NCBI RefSeq assembly: GCF_030530635.1
Contig: NZ_JAUMUL010000043.1
Span: 1-31,426, forward strand
DNA: 31,426 nucleotides
Reading direction: 5' to 3'
Source: Actinomyces sp.
GTDB lineage: Bacteria; Actinomycetota; Actinomycetes; Actinomycetales; Actinomycetaceae
Below, piece by piece: positions 1-7,017 of this stretch. The position numbers and the translations under genes were made by a program. The notes under the pieces were generated by a model. That model searched no databases and was not told the origin of the DNA. It worked only from the letters and a program-made list of their open reading frames with translations. The first letter of the stretch is position 1, and each line of letters opens with the position of its first letter.

Positions 1-267
1 CCTACCTGTAAGCAACAACCCGCTTACACAGAAAACTTGACAGGCTCCACCACCAGCATGAAGAAGGCCGCACCACAGGCGGCACACGCCCCCGCACACA
101 CCAACCCCCCTTCTTGACCGCAGCGATCACCCACAAGACCTCCCCGACTCCACCCACAGGCCACCACCACCTGAACGGAGGAGTACCACCCACCACAACA
201 ACCAACCCCAACGCACCACAAGCACCGACCTCCGCACACCACAAGCACCTACCTCGAGGTGTCATTA
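1..267. other. AC-rich stretch without a recognisable gene
   Basis: No reading frame on either strand looks like a real protein; the translations are low-complexity (runs of His, Pro and Thr, or Trp, Val and Gly). The segment TTGACAGGCTC at 37-47 recurs in inverted orientation at 1267-1277 beyond the insertion sequence, so this may be a remnant of an older mobile element. No function can be assigned. Confidence 0.5.
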
Positions 268-287
268 CTGCCGGAGAGTCATTCACG
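268..287 (+). repeat. Left terminal inverted repeat of the IS
   Basis: CTGCCGGAGAGTCATTCACG pairs with the right end (1167-1186) read on the other strand, CTACCGGAGGGTTATTCATG, with four mismatches. The shared core is CCGGAG. Confidence 0.7.
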
Positions 288-332
288 GGGGGTGGGGGTT
301 TGCGACGCGGGTGTGATAGGTGAGTGGTCGGG

Positions 333-387
333 CGGTCCGTTCCTGCGAAGATTCATTTGACAGTGAATAGCCTTGAAGAACGGACCG
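333..387. repeat. Inverted repeat upstream of the transposase frame
   Basis: CGGTCCGTTC (333-342) and its exact reverse complement GAACGGACCG (378-387) are 35 nt apart, and a second smaller pair (ATTCA/TGAAT) lies in the loop. The hairpin sits inside the IS just ahead of the putative transposase start. It may limit transposase expression or block read-through from outside; that role is inference. Confidence 0.5.
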
Positions 388-393
388 TCAGCC

Positions 394-1171
394 GTGAATG
401 CTGGCACGTAGCTCGACCGCCGCCAGCTTGAGGACTTGTGCGCCGTCTTGCACAGCCAGGGGGATCTGCCGGTGGCCGGCAGCCGGGTCCTGGGCCTGTA
501 CCAGCGCGTGAAGCTGACCGTGATGGCGCTGCGCCACAACATCAGCCAGGAGCTGCTGGCCGAGATCTTCGACATCTCCCAGCCCACCGCCTCCCGCATC
601 ATCGGCGCCTACACCACCCTGATCGCCCACGCCCTCGGTCGGGCGGTGGCGACGGTGGAGGACCTGGATCCCACCCAAACCCTGATCATTGACGGAACCG
701 TGCTGGAGTGCTGGGACTGGAAGGGTGTCCCGGGCCTGTTCTCGGGCAAGTGCCGCACCACCGGGCTGAACGTGCAGGTGGCCTGCACTCCCTCCGGGGC
801 GATCGCCTGGGTTTCGGACCCGCTACTCGGAGCCACGCATGACGCCGCCGCGCTGCGGGCCAGCGGCCTGCTGGACGTCCCACCCGACCACCTGCCCGAC
901 GGCGCTACCGCTGCCCTCCATATAGGCGACAAGGGATATATCGGGCTGGGCATGACCACCCCCATCAAGAAGTTACCCGGACAGCCCCTGCACGAGACCG
1001 ACAAGGCCTACAACACCGCGGTCAACCCCATCCATCCGCTACATGGTCGAACGGGCCATCGCCAACCTCAAAACCTGGCGCGTCCTACACACCGGCTACC
1101 GCCGACCCATACAAACCTTCCCAACAACCATCACCACCGTACTCGCCCTCACCTTCACATACACCCCATGA
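394..1171 (+). pseudogene. IS5-family DDE transposase, nonsense and frameshifted
   Basis: The likely start is GTG at 394, but a TAG stops the frame at 409-411. The frame reopens at once and reads through a helix-turn-helix stretch (LLAEIFDISQPTASRII) and a DDE endonuclease core with IDGT, GATHDAAALR and HIGDKGYIG, which probably hold the acidic catalytic residues. Near 1029-1036 the sequence CATCCATC, a 4-bp tandem duplication, shifts the frame. Removing four bases restores a normal IS5-type C-terminus containing YMVERAIANLKTWRVLHTGY, with its stop at 1169-1171. Unrepaired, the frame runs on to 1236 as low-complexity sequence. Family assignment is good and inactivation is read directly. The upstream start is less sure, because translation could also begin at TTG 436. 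Confidence 0.8.
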
Positions 1172-1186
1172 ATAACCCTCCGGTAG
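1167..1186 (-). repeat. Right terminal inverted repeat of the IS
   Basis: This is the reverse-complement partner of 268-287. It overlaps the last codons and stop (1169-1171) of the restored transposase frame, as is usual in compact insertion sequences. Confidence 0.7.
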
Positions 1187-1384
1187 TTGTGGTGTGCTGT
1201 GATCGGAGCTTGGTGTTTGAGGCTGTGTTGAGCTGACGGGTGGCAGCTGTCCGGGTGGTGGTTGTCGAGCCTGTCAACGGTTCGTGCGGGGCCGCCTGTC
1301 CCTGCTTGGACCGCGTAACTGGACTTGGACCGTCTCAAATGCACTCTTAGGCGGTCGAACTGGAGGGCGGGGTACAAGTGGAGG

Positions 1385-1421
1385 GGGTCCCACAAGTGCA
1401 CCCTGTGCGCCTGTGGGACCC
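1385..1421. terminator. Hairpin with 10-bp perfect stem
   Basis: GGGTCCCACA (1385-1394) pairs with TGTGGGACCC (1412-1421) across a 17-nt loop. There is no T-run on either side. It could be a factor-assisted terminator insulating the Fic-like gene from the IS side, or a protein-binding palindrome. Its function is not established. Confidence 0.4.
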
Positions 1422-1467
1422 GTTCAAACACGAAGAGCCGGCAATTCGCGTCCAAGCCGGAAGTAGC

Positions 1468-1495
1468 CAGCCATTTACGCGCGCAACGCCGCATT
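1468..1495 (+). repeat. 28-bp direct repeat, copy 1
   Basis: Begins CAGCCATTTACGCGCGCAAC and ends GCCGCATT. It is identical over 28 bp to 1529-1556, 61 bp downstream. It lies outside any gene, upstream of the Fic-like protein. Confidence 0.85.
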
Positions 1496-1528
1496 GGCGG
1501 GCAGCCACCGGCGAGTCACGGAGCATGG

Positions 1529-1556
1529 CAGCCATTTACGCGCGCAACGCCGCATT
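1529..1556 (+). repeat. 28-bp direct repeat, copy 2, at the -35 position
   Basis: Exact copy of 1468-1495. It ends 15 bp before a TACAGT hexamer (1572-1577), so it covers the place of a -35 element. Two identical sites 61 bp apart (near six helical turns) suit binding of a dimeric regulator to both copies; that is inference. Confidence 0.7.
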
Positions 1557-1571
1557 ACGGACCTGTACGCA

Positions 1572-1577
1572 TACAGT
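1572..1577 (+). promoter_or_regulatory. Candidate -10 hexamer of the Fic-like gene
   Basis: TACAGT matches the actinobacterial TANNNT pattern. Transcription starting about 7 nt downstream would begin at the in-frame GTG at 1584, making a leaderless message; the ATG at 1593 would leave a very short leader. No good -35 is present; copy 2 of the 28-bp repeat occupies that position. Confidence 0.4.
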
Positions 1578-1592
1578 GGCCTCGTGATCAGC

Positions 1593-2645
1593 ATGGGGGT
1601 GTCCATCGGCCCGCGCTCCGGGGAACGGCCCGCGCGCGGTAGTACTCCCGCGGAGGTTACTCGGCGGCGAAGCGCGACGGCGCCCGCCGACACCGCCGCG
1701 GCTTCGGCCCGCCCCGGCCCTGATGTGCGCCCGGCCCGCCCCGGCCCTGATGTGCGCCCGGCCCGCCCCAGCCCTGCAATCCAGGCGCTGGAGGCACTCG
1801 CGGCCAACGACCGGGTCAAGCGGGCCGAGGAGGCCCTGCGCGAGGCTTCCGCTCAGCTGCGGTGGCACGAGGCTCTGCGGCGTCGCTGGCGGGAGGCCCG
1901 CGCCGAGGCCGCCGTACGCGGCGCCATCGCCTCCGCGGCCGCGGAGGGCGTGGTCCTGCCTGCCGCGGTATTGCGCGACGCCGTCGCCGACCGTGCCCTG
2001 AACGAGGCCACCACCGGCGATCCCTCACTCGACGCCGCCGCCGGACTGTGGCGGGCGGGAGTGCACCTGGCCGAATGGATGCCCGATCTGCGCGGCACCA
2101 CCCGCCCTACCCCGCCCAGCCCCCGCACTTTGTTGGCCTCGCTCCATCGCGACGTCGCCGGGCCGCTCGCCGCCGCCGGACGCATCCCCCTGGACGCCGT
2201 TGCCATCCCTCGGGGGGTCGGGGTCACTCCGCTTGAGGGCGGACCCGGCGCCGCGCCCGACGCGGACGCTCTGCAGCCTCGGCTCGGCGCCCTGCTCGAC
2301 CTCATAGACGTCTCGGGTGTCCCCGCGCTCGCGCGTGCTGCCATTGTCCACGCGGAAATGATTACCGCCCGCCCCTTCATTGCCGGCAATGCCGCCGTTG
2401 GCCGACTGCTTGTGCGTCACCTGATCGTCCGCGACGGCCTGGAGCCCACCGGCGTGGCGGTCATCGACCGCTACGCCGGGCAAGCGCCCGGCGCCTACGC
2501 GAATGCGGCCGCCGCCTACGCCTCCGGACGCCCCGACGGTGTCATCGACTGGATCGCCTGGCAGGCCGAGGCGATCCTCGTCGGTATCCAGGAGGCACAG
2601 GCCATCTGTCGCTCCATCCAGGCCGGAACGACCGCCATGCACTGA
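1593..2645 (+). CDS. Fic/Doc-like 'oxidoreductase' family protein with degenerate Fic motif
   Basis: A 350-aa soluble protein with no signal peptide. Residues 1-60 are Ala/Pro/Arg-rich and contain a tandem GPDVRPARP repeat. Residues 65-120 form a charged helix, possibly a coiled coil. The C-terminal half is an all-helical Fic-like domain. Its motif region (253-271) reads HAEMITARPFIAGNAAVGR. Compared with the Fic consensus HxFx(D/E)GNGRxxR, the catalytic His is Arg260, the acidic residue is Ala264 and the anion-binding Gly-Arg is Ala267-Ala268, so adenylylation activity is unlikely. From memory of actinobacterial synteny, relatives annotated as oxidoreductases sit next to ssd and share this kind of degenerate motif. 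The start could also be GTG 1584. Its cellular role is unknown. Confidence 0.7.
   Translation: MGVSIGPRSGERPARGSTPAEVTRRRSATAPADTAAASARPGPDVRPARPGPDVRPARPSPAIQALEALAANDRVKRAEEALREASAQLRWHEALRRRWREARAEAAVRGAIASAAAEGVVLPAAVLRDAVADRALNEATTGDPSLDAAAGLWRAGVHLAEWMPDLRGTTRPTPPSPRTLLASLHRDVAGPLAAAGRIPLDAVAIPRGVGVTPLEGGPGAAPDADALQPRLGALLDLIDVSGVPALARAAIVHAEMITARPFIAGNAAVGRLLVRHLIVRDGLEPTGVAVIDRYAGQAPGAYANAAAAYASGRPDGVIDWIAWQAEAILVGIQEAQAICRSIQAGTTAMH
1706..1769 (+). repeat. 27-bp in-frame tandem repeat in the Fic-like gene
   Basis: Two perfect 27-bp units (1716-1742 and 1743-1769) encode GPDVRPARP twice, preceded by 10 bp matching the end of the unit. The copy number can change by slippage without breaking the frame, which would only lengthen or shorten the disordered N-terminal linker. 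Confidence 0.85.
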
Positions 2646-2802
2646 GAAAGTTCCCCCGCCGCGCCGCTATCCGATGCTTCTGGTTTGGGGGTGTGGGTGT
2701 CTAGTGGTGTGGGCTCCTGTGGTGGGTTTGCACACTTGGGGAGTGGGGTCCGGGGGTGGATTCTGCGTGATTGTGCGGATCTGGTCTGTGGCCTGGGTGT
2801 CA

Positions 2803-2855
2803 TGACAGTGTTCCAGTGTGCAATGAGGGGCTCGTTGCACACTGGAGCGCTGTCA
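2803..2855 (+). repeat. 21-bp stem hairpin, fully paired in the plus-strand RNA
   Basis: Arm 2803-2823 and arm 2835-2855 flank an 11-nt loop. Nineteen positions are Watson-Crick and the other two are G-U in a plus-strand transcript, whereas they would be A-C in the opposite strand. There is no T-run after it. It may be a structured RNA element, a terminator of the Fic-like gene or a dispersed palindromic repeat. Confidence 0.6.
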
Positions 2856-3092
2856 CCAGATTCGGGCCGGAAAGCAGTTTCGGCGTGGTTGCAGGGGAAA
2901 CCGGGGTTTGGGTGGGTTGGCGCCGATGGCTGTGGTGTGCAAGTCCGCGGCTCCTGGGCGGCCGTGCCAGTTAACGCGTGACGTGCCGGACCGCATACGG
3001 CGCGGCCGAACTCGGCGGCCGGCCACAACCGCCTCGGCCGTGGGGCGTTGGAGGCGGCCAATCACCCACCCCCCAAAACCCGAAAGAGCCCG

Positions 3093-3101
3093 TTATCCAC
3101 A
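3093..3101 (+). promoter_or_regulatory. DnaA-box-like site
   Basis: TTATCCACA is the exact E. coli DnaA-box consensus, 131 bp upstream of the ssd start. It is a single copy, so it is not an origin. DnaA-dependent regulation of ssd is possible but unproven, and one 9-mer can occur by chance. Confidence 0.35.
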
Positions 3102-3232
3102 GGCGCAGTTGGAAACCGTCGTCGCAGATCACATTCACAGAGCGTCGGCACGAGGAGCGCCCTTTGACGCAACCTGATTGCGGTCGGCAGCAGGCCCGTC
3201 GGCCGCCCCACAGGATCACGTCAGGAGGAGCC

Positions 3233-4399
3233 ATGGACAGTGCCGCCCCGCTCGCCCCAAATGTGCGGGTTCTCGTCAGCGCCCCCACAATCGCCGCACC
3301 CAGCGGCCCGGATACGGCCGTCTCCGACCCCGCCCCGATGGCGCTTCCGCCAGGCCTGCCCGCGGACATCGTGCGCACCTGTACCGGCGCCGCACCGGTC
3401 CTGAGCGATCCCGCCGACCTGGACAGGACAGCCCGCGCGCTGCTCGATGAGCCCGATGTGGTGGCGGTGCTGCTGCTGGCACCGCAGGGGGGCCGACTGC
3501 CGCAAACGGAGCCGGGAGTGCTCCTCGGCAGCCTAGAACGTTGCTGCGCCCCCGACGGCACCGACCATCTACTCACCCTCCTGCTGACCGCGCAACACCC
3601 GCCCCGGGCTCGCCTGATCGTGGTCACCGGTGCTCGCGGTGGGCTAGGCGCCAGCACCTTCCTTCTCCACCTGGCCCGCGCCTGTCACGCCCGGGGAAAG
3701 CGGGTAGCCATAGTCGACGCCGATCCCGCCGGCAGCCTCGGTCTGCTCATGGGCGACGCCGTGTTGCCCGGCCTGCGTTGGGAGGACCTGCCCGCCGACG
3801 AGCCCGCCTTCCGGCCGGAGAAGCTCGTTGCCGCCCTGCCGGCATGGCTGGGCATGCCGGTACTGACCGGTGACGGCCGCGGCGGGGCCCGTGAACCGAA
3901 GCAACTGCGTCCCGCCCTGGATGCTCTGCGTGCCGAGCACGACTTGGTCATGATCGACCTGCCCCGCAGCATCGCCCCGCCGGCGGATGCCACGGTCCTG
4001 CTCGTATCCGGGCTCGACCTGCGCTCGGCCGTCGCCGCAGAGGCACTCGCTACTCGGCTCCGGGCGTACGCGGCTCCGGTCGGGACGGCGTCTGGTGAGC
4101 CCGGCGCCGCCGCCACGCAGGACCAGGTCCCGCCGGATCTCCGTACAAAACCGGGTGTGCCGGCCCGGGTGTACACGGTGGCCCGCAAGGTCGGTGAGGA
4201 TGTCACCCCCGACGAGCTGGCCCTCATGACCCGTACCGAGATCATTGCGGTCCTCCCGCACGAGCGCGCCGTCGCGCAGCGGATCGCTCGCGGCGACGAC
4301 CCCACCCGGGGTCGCGGCGCCCTCCGCACTCAGGCCCGCAGCGTCGCCGAAAGGCTACTGGCCGACGGCGGCAGCCACCCCGAGGCCGCGCCATGGTAG
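3233..4399 (+). CDS. ssd: Septum site-determining protein Ssd (CpaE/MinD-like P-loop protein)
   Basis: A 388-aa cytoplasmic protein. After a diverged N-terminal receiver-like region (1-125), residues 129-260 form a MinD/ParA-like nucleotide-binding fold: GARGGLGAST at about 133-142 replaces the deviant Walker A, VAIVDADPAGS (about 157-167) is the Walker A' stretch, and LVMIDLPR (about 237-244) is Walker B. The glycine loop lacks the Lys that precedes Ser/Thr in a standard P-loop, as is common in Ssd and CpaE proteins, so ATP hydrolysis may be weak or absent. The start is set by AGGAGGAG 2 nt upstream of ATG 3233; longer in-frame versions have no such signal. It overlaps tadA by 7 bp. Relatives act as localisation factors of Tad-type systems or affect septum placement. 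Confidence 0.85.
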   Translation: MDSAAPLAPNVRVLVSAPTIAAPSGPDTAVSDPAPMALPPGLPADIVRTCTGAAPVLSDPADLDRTARALLDEPDVVAVLLLAPQGGRLPQTEPGVLLGSLERCCAPDGTDHLLTLLLTAQHPPRARLIVVTGARGGLGASTFLLHLARACHARGKRVAIVDADPAGSLGLLMGDAVLPGLRWEDLPADEPAFRPEKLVAALPAWLGMPVLTGDGRGGAREPKQLRPALDALRAEHDLVMIDLPRSIAPPADATVLLVSGLDLRSAVAAEALATRLRAYAAPVGTASGEPGAAATQDQVPPDLRTKPGVPARVYTVARKVGEDVTPDELALMTRTEIIAVLPHERAVAQRIARGDDPTRGRGALRTQARSVAERLLADGGSHPEAAPW

Positions 4400-5751
4400 C
4401 GGCGGCCTCACCCCGCGCCGGTGCCGCGGACACACCCTCCGGGGAGAGCCGGGTAACCGGGACCTCATCGACGCGACGTGAGGAGCTGACCCGGGTGCGC
4501 AGCGCCCTGGCCCGCGGTGCCAGCTTCGACGCCGCCCTCGGTTCCGGGGCCGCACCCACCACCGGTGCAGGCGGCCTTGCCCGGCTCACCCGGCACGTAC
4601 AGGCCGACGTCGCCGGCGCCGGCCCCGTCTTACAACCGCTGTTGGAACTAGACGCCGTCACCGATGTGCTCGTCGGCGCCGGCCGCACCTGGATCGACCG
4701 CGGGAGGGGCCTGGAACCGGTCGCCGACGCCTCCCTGCCGGAGGAGGAGACACGGACGCTGGCGGTGCGCATGGCCGCCGCCTGCGGGCGTCGCCTGGAC
4801 GACGCCAGCCCCATCGTGGACGTCACGCTGGCCGACGGCACCCGCCTGAACGCCGTCCTGCCGCCCCTGAGTGCAGACGGCACCCTGATCTGCCTGCGCA
4901 CCAAGCGGCGTCGCGCCTTCACCGTCGCCGAACTGGTCACCGCCGGCACCATCGCCCCAGGAGTGGACGCCGTCCTGACCGCACTGGTTGACCGACGCGC
5001 CAACTGCCTGGTCACCGGCGCCACCGGCACCGGCAAGACGACTCTGCTGGCGGCCCTTCTCGGGCTGGTCCCAGCCGATGAGCGGATCGTATGCATTGAG
5101 GAGGCCAGTGAGCTGCGCCCCGAACACCCGCATGTGATCCACCTCCAGGAGCGCGGAGAGAACGTGCAGGGCGTCGGCGCCGTTCCCATGACCACACTGG
5201 TACGCACCGCGCTGCGCATGCGTCCGGACCGGATCGTACTCGGCGAGTGCCGCGGCCCCGAGGTCCGCGACGTACTGACTGCCCTCAACACCGGCCACGA
5301 TGGCGGCTGGGCCACGCTCCACGCCAACTCGCCCGCCGACGTTCCCGCCCGTCTGACAGCCCTGGGGGCGCTGGCCGGCATGTCCGAGAGCACCGTCGCC
5401 GCTCAGGCCGTAAGTGCCCTCGACGCCGTCGTCCACCTGCGCCGCCAGGCCCACCCTGGTGCCGCCACGGGGCGGAGGGTGGCCGCAATCGGCGTGCTGG
5501 AACGGGACGGGGAGCGGATGCGCTGCCGTGACGCTCTGATGATCGACGCTGAAGGCGCGGTTACGGCCGGCCCCGGCGTTGACCGCTTGGCGCAGCGCAT
5601 CGGCGACGTGCCGGTGGGTACCGCCCTGGGAGCCGACACGGCCGGGCGCGGACCAACATCAGCGCGAGGGGCTACCGGTGCCAAGACCGACGCGGCAGCG
5701 GCCGGATCGCGGGCACCCCTCCGGACGGCCGGACGGCGGAGCCGACCATGA
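4393..5751 (+). CDS. tadA: TadA/CpaF-family secretion ATPase
   Basis: A 452-aa member of the TadA/VirB11 ATPase family, the hexameric motor that powers pilin assembly in Tad-type systems. The N-terminal domain (about 60-190) carries LLELDAVTDVLV and the TRLNAVLPP segment typical of CpaF. The motor domain has Walker A GATGTGKTT (209-217), an acidic IEEASELRP box near 234-243, the Arg-containing HLQERGEN near 250, Walker B RPDRIVLGE (277-285) and the His box ATLHANSP (307-314), all intact. The last 60 residues are Ala/Gly/Arg-rich and look disordered. It starts inside the ssd stop region and ends in an ATGA overlap with the next gene, so the three are almost certainly co-translated. Confidence 0.93.
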   Translation: MVAAASPRAGAADTPSGESRVTGTSSTRREELTRVRSALARGASFDAALGSGAAPTTGAGGLARLTRHVQADVAGAGPVLQPLLELDAVTDVLVGAGRTWIDRGRGLEPVADASLPEEETRTLAVRMAAACGRRLDDASPIVDVTLADGTRLNAVLPPLSADGTLICLRTKRRRAFTVAELVTAGTIAPGVDAVLTALVDRRANCLVTGATGTGKTTLLAALLGLVPADERIVCIEEASELRPEHPHVIHLQERGENVQGVGAVPMTTLVRTALRMRPDRIVLGECRGPEVRDVLTALNTGHDGGWATLHANSPADVPARLTALGALAGMSESTVAAQAVSALDAVVHLRRQAHPGAATGRRVAAIGVLERDGERMRCRDALMIDAEGAVTAGPGVDRLAQRIGDVPVGTALGADTAGRGPTSARGATGAKTDAAAAGSRAPLRTAGRRSRP

Positions 5752-6983
5752 CCGGCGCCCAGGTACTGACCGGACTGCTGGTGGCGCTCGCCGCCGCCGT
5801 GATCCTGCTGCCCGCGCGCCGGGAGCCGCCGGCCGCCCTCGGCGCCCACCACGCCGGGGCTCTGGCCCGCCCCGACACTCCGCGCGCCGCGAACCTCGAC
5901 CTCGGCCTGCTGCTGACCGAGGTGGCCACCCTCCTACGCGCCGGCGCCACCCCGCCAAAGGCCTGGAGCCGCGCCCTTCAACGTGCCGGCATAACCGAGG
6001 ACACTCAGCCGGGCGACGACGGTGTGCCTCCCGCCCTGCTCGCCCTCGCCCGGGAACCCCCGGGCGGTTGGATACCCCGCAGGCAGGCGGGACGCTGGTA
6101 CTGGGAACCGCCGCTGCCGGGTCGTCGCGCCCGCCATGCGCGCCGACGCCTCACGGCTGCGGCCGTGCCCGGGGCCGTGGCCGCCTGCCGCCTGACCACG
6201 GCGCTGGGCGCTCCGCTTGCGGGCGTGCTGGAGGCGGTCGCCGGGGGAGTGGCGGACTCCGGGCACGCCGACGCGTCCCGGCGCACCGCCCTGTCTGGGC
6301 CGCGCTCAACGGCGCGACTGCTCGCGCTGCTGCCGCCCGTCGGGCTGCTGCTCGGCTCGGCCATCGGCGCCCATCCCGGGCAGATGCTGCTGGACGGAGG
6401 CTGGGGCAGTGCCCTGGGGCTGGTCGGCGTCGCCCTGATGGCAGCCGGGCACTGGCTGACGGCGAGGCTGGTCGCGGCGGCCACCGCCCCGGAGGAGGTC
6501 GATGAGGCCCTCGTACTTGACCTGGCTGGGGCCGCGCTCGCGGCCGGAGCCTCCGTGCCCGGGACGCTCCAGGCGCTCGGTCAGGCGCTGGAGGACGAGG
6601 AACTCGGCATCGTCGGGAGGGCCCTACTGCTCGGCGCAGACTGGGAGGAGGCCTGGCGAGCCGGGTGTGAAGCGGAGGACGACGACGATGAGCGCATTGG
6701 GTCCGGGTCCGGGCGGCCTGCGGGCAGGGATGGCGAACGGCGACACGCCCGACTCGAGGCCTGCCTGCGCCCGGGCTGGGAGGACGGCGCCTCGCCCGCG
6801 CCCCTGCTCACCGGTACTGCCGCCTCCCTGCGAGCCGGCCGGCAGGCGGCCGATGAGGAGGCAGCCGAACGCCTGGCCGTTCGACTGGTGCTGCCGCTGG
6901 GGACCTGCTTCCTGCCGGCCTTCATCATCCTGGGTATCGTGCCGGTGGTGATGAGCGTAGGCATGGACATGCTCGGCTGGTGA
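5748..6983 (+). CDS. Type II secretion system F-like protein, TadB and TadC in one chain
   Basis: A 411-aa membrane protein. Residues 1-230 resemble TadB: an N-terminal membrane helix, a cytoplasmic T2SSF segment (LLTEVATLLRAGATPPKAW) and two further helices (LLALLPPVGLLLGSAIGA; ALGLVGVALMAAGHWL). Residues about 245-411 resemble TadC: a second helical segment (LAGAALAAGASVPGTLQALG), an acidic and glycine-rich loop with DDDDE, the conserved EEAAERLAVRLVLPLG stretch and a last helix near FIILGIVPVV. In other actinobacteria, such as the M. tuberculosis Rv3657c-Rv3658c pair, these are two proteins. It would form the inner-membrane platform on which TadA works. The start is ATG 5748 in a 4-bp overlap with tadA. 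Fusion is read directly; function is by family. Confidence 0.82.
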   Translation: MTGAQVLTGLLVALAAAVILLPARREPPAALGAHHAGALARPDTPRAANLDLGLLLTEVATLLRAGATPPKAWSRALQRAGITEDTQPGDDGVPPALLALAREPPGGWIPRRQAGRWYWEPPLPGRRARHARRRLTAAAVPGAVAACRLTTALGAPLAGVLEAVAGGVADSGHADASRRTALSGPRSTARLLALLPPVGLLLGSAIGAHPGQMLLDGGWGSALGLVGVALMAAGHWLTARLVAAATAPEEVDEALVLDLAGAALAAGASVPGTLQALGQALEDEELGIVGRALLLGADWEEAWRAGCEAEDDDDERIGSGSGRPAGRDGERRHARLEACLRPGWEDGASPAPLLTGTAASLRAGRQAADEEAAERLAVRLVLPLGTCFLPAFIILGIVPVVMSVGMDMLGW

Positions 6984-7002
6984 GCGCGGCTGGGCGTGGG
7001 CG

Positions 7003-7008
7003 GGTACG
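7003..7008 (+). promoter_or_regulatory. Candidate -10 hexamer of the methyltransferase gene
   Basis: TACGGT fits TANNNT and ends 9 nt before the ATG at 7018. There is no Shine-Dalgarno sequence ahead of that ATG, so a leaderless transcript is likely. The gene could therefore be expressed independently of the Tad-like genes upstream. Confidence 0.4.
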
Positions 7009-7017
7009 GTCGCGACC

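Larger units (their letters stand above)
268..1186 (+). mobile_element. IS5-type insertion sequence, about 919 bp, transposase broken
   Basis: Imperfect terminal inverted repeats of about 20 bp (268-287 and 1167-1186, 16 of 20 positions matching) enclose one transposase reading frame, and the length of about 0.92 kb suits IS5-family elements. The flanking triplets are TTA (265-267) and TTG (1187-1189), so no exact target duplication is visible. The transposase has an in-frame stop and a frameshift, so the copy is predicted to be immobile unless helped in trans. Confidence 0.75.
1187..1592. other. Intergenic region between the IS and the Fic-like gene
   Basis: No convincing gene is present on either strand. 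The stretch holds the inverted copy of TTGACAGGCTC (1267-1277), a perfect 10-bp inverted repeat (1385-1421), a 28-bp direct repeat in two copies and a promoter-like hexamer, listed separately. The part next to the IS may be debris of the disrupted locus. Confidence 0.5.
2646..3232. other. Intergenic region before ssd
   Basis: 587 bp without a credible gene. The first 150 bp are G/T-rich on the plus strand. The region then holds a long hairpin (2803-2855) and a DnaA-box-like 9-mer (3093-3101), and ends with a strong ribosome-binding site (AGGAGGAG, 3223-3230) for ssd. No clear promoter hexamer pair was identified, although TTGACG occurs upstream of the start. Confidence 0.5.
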
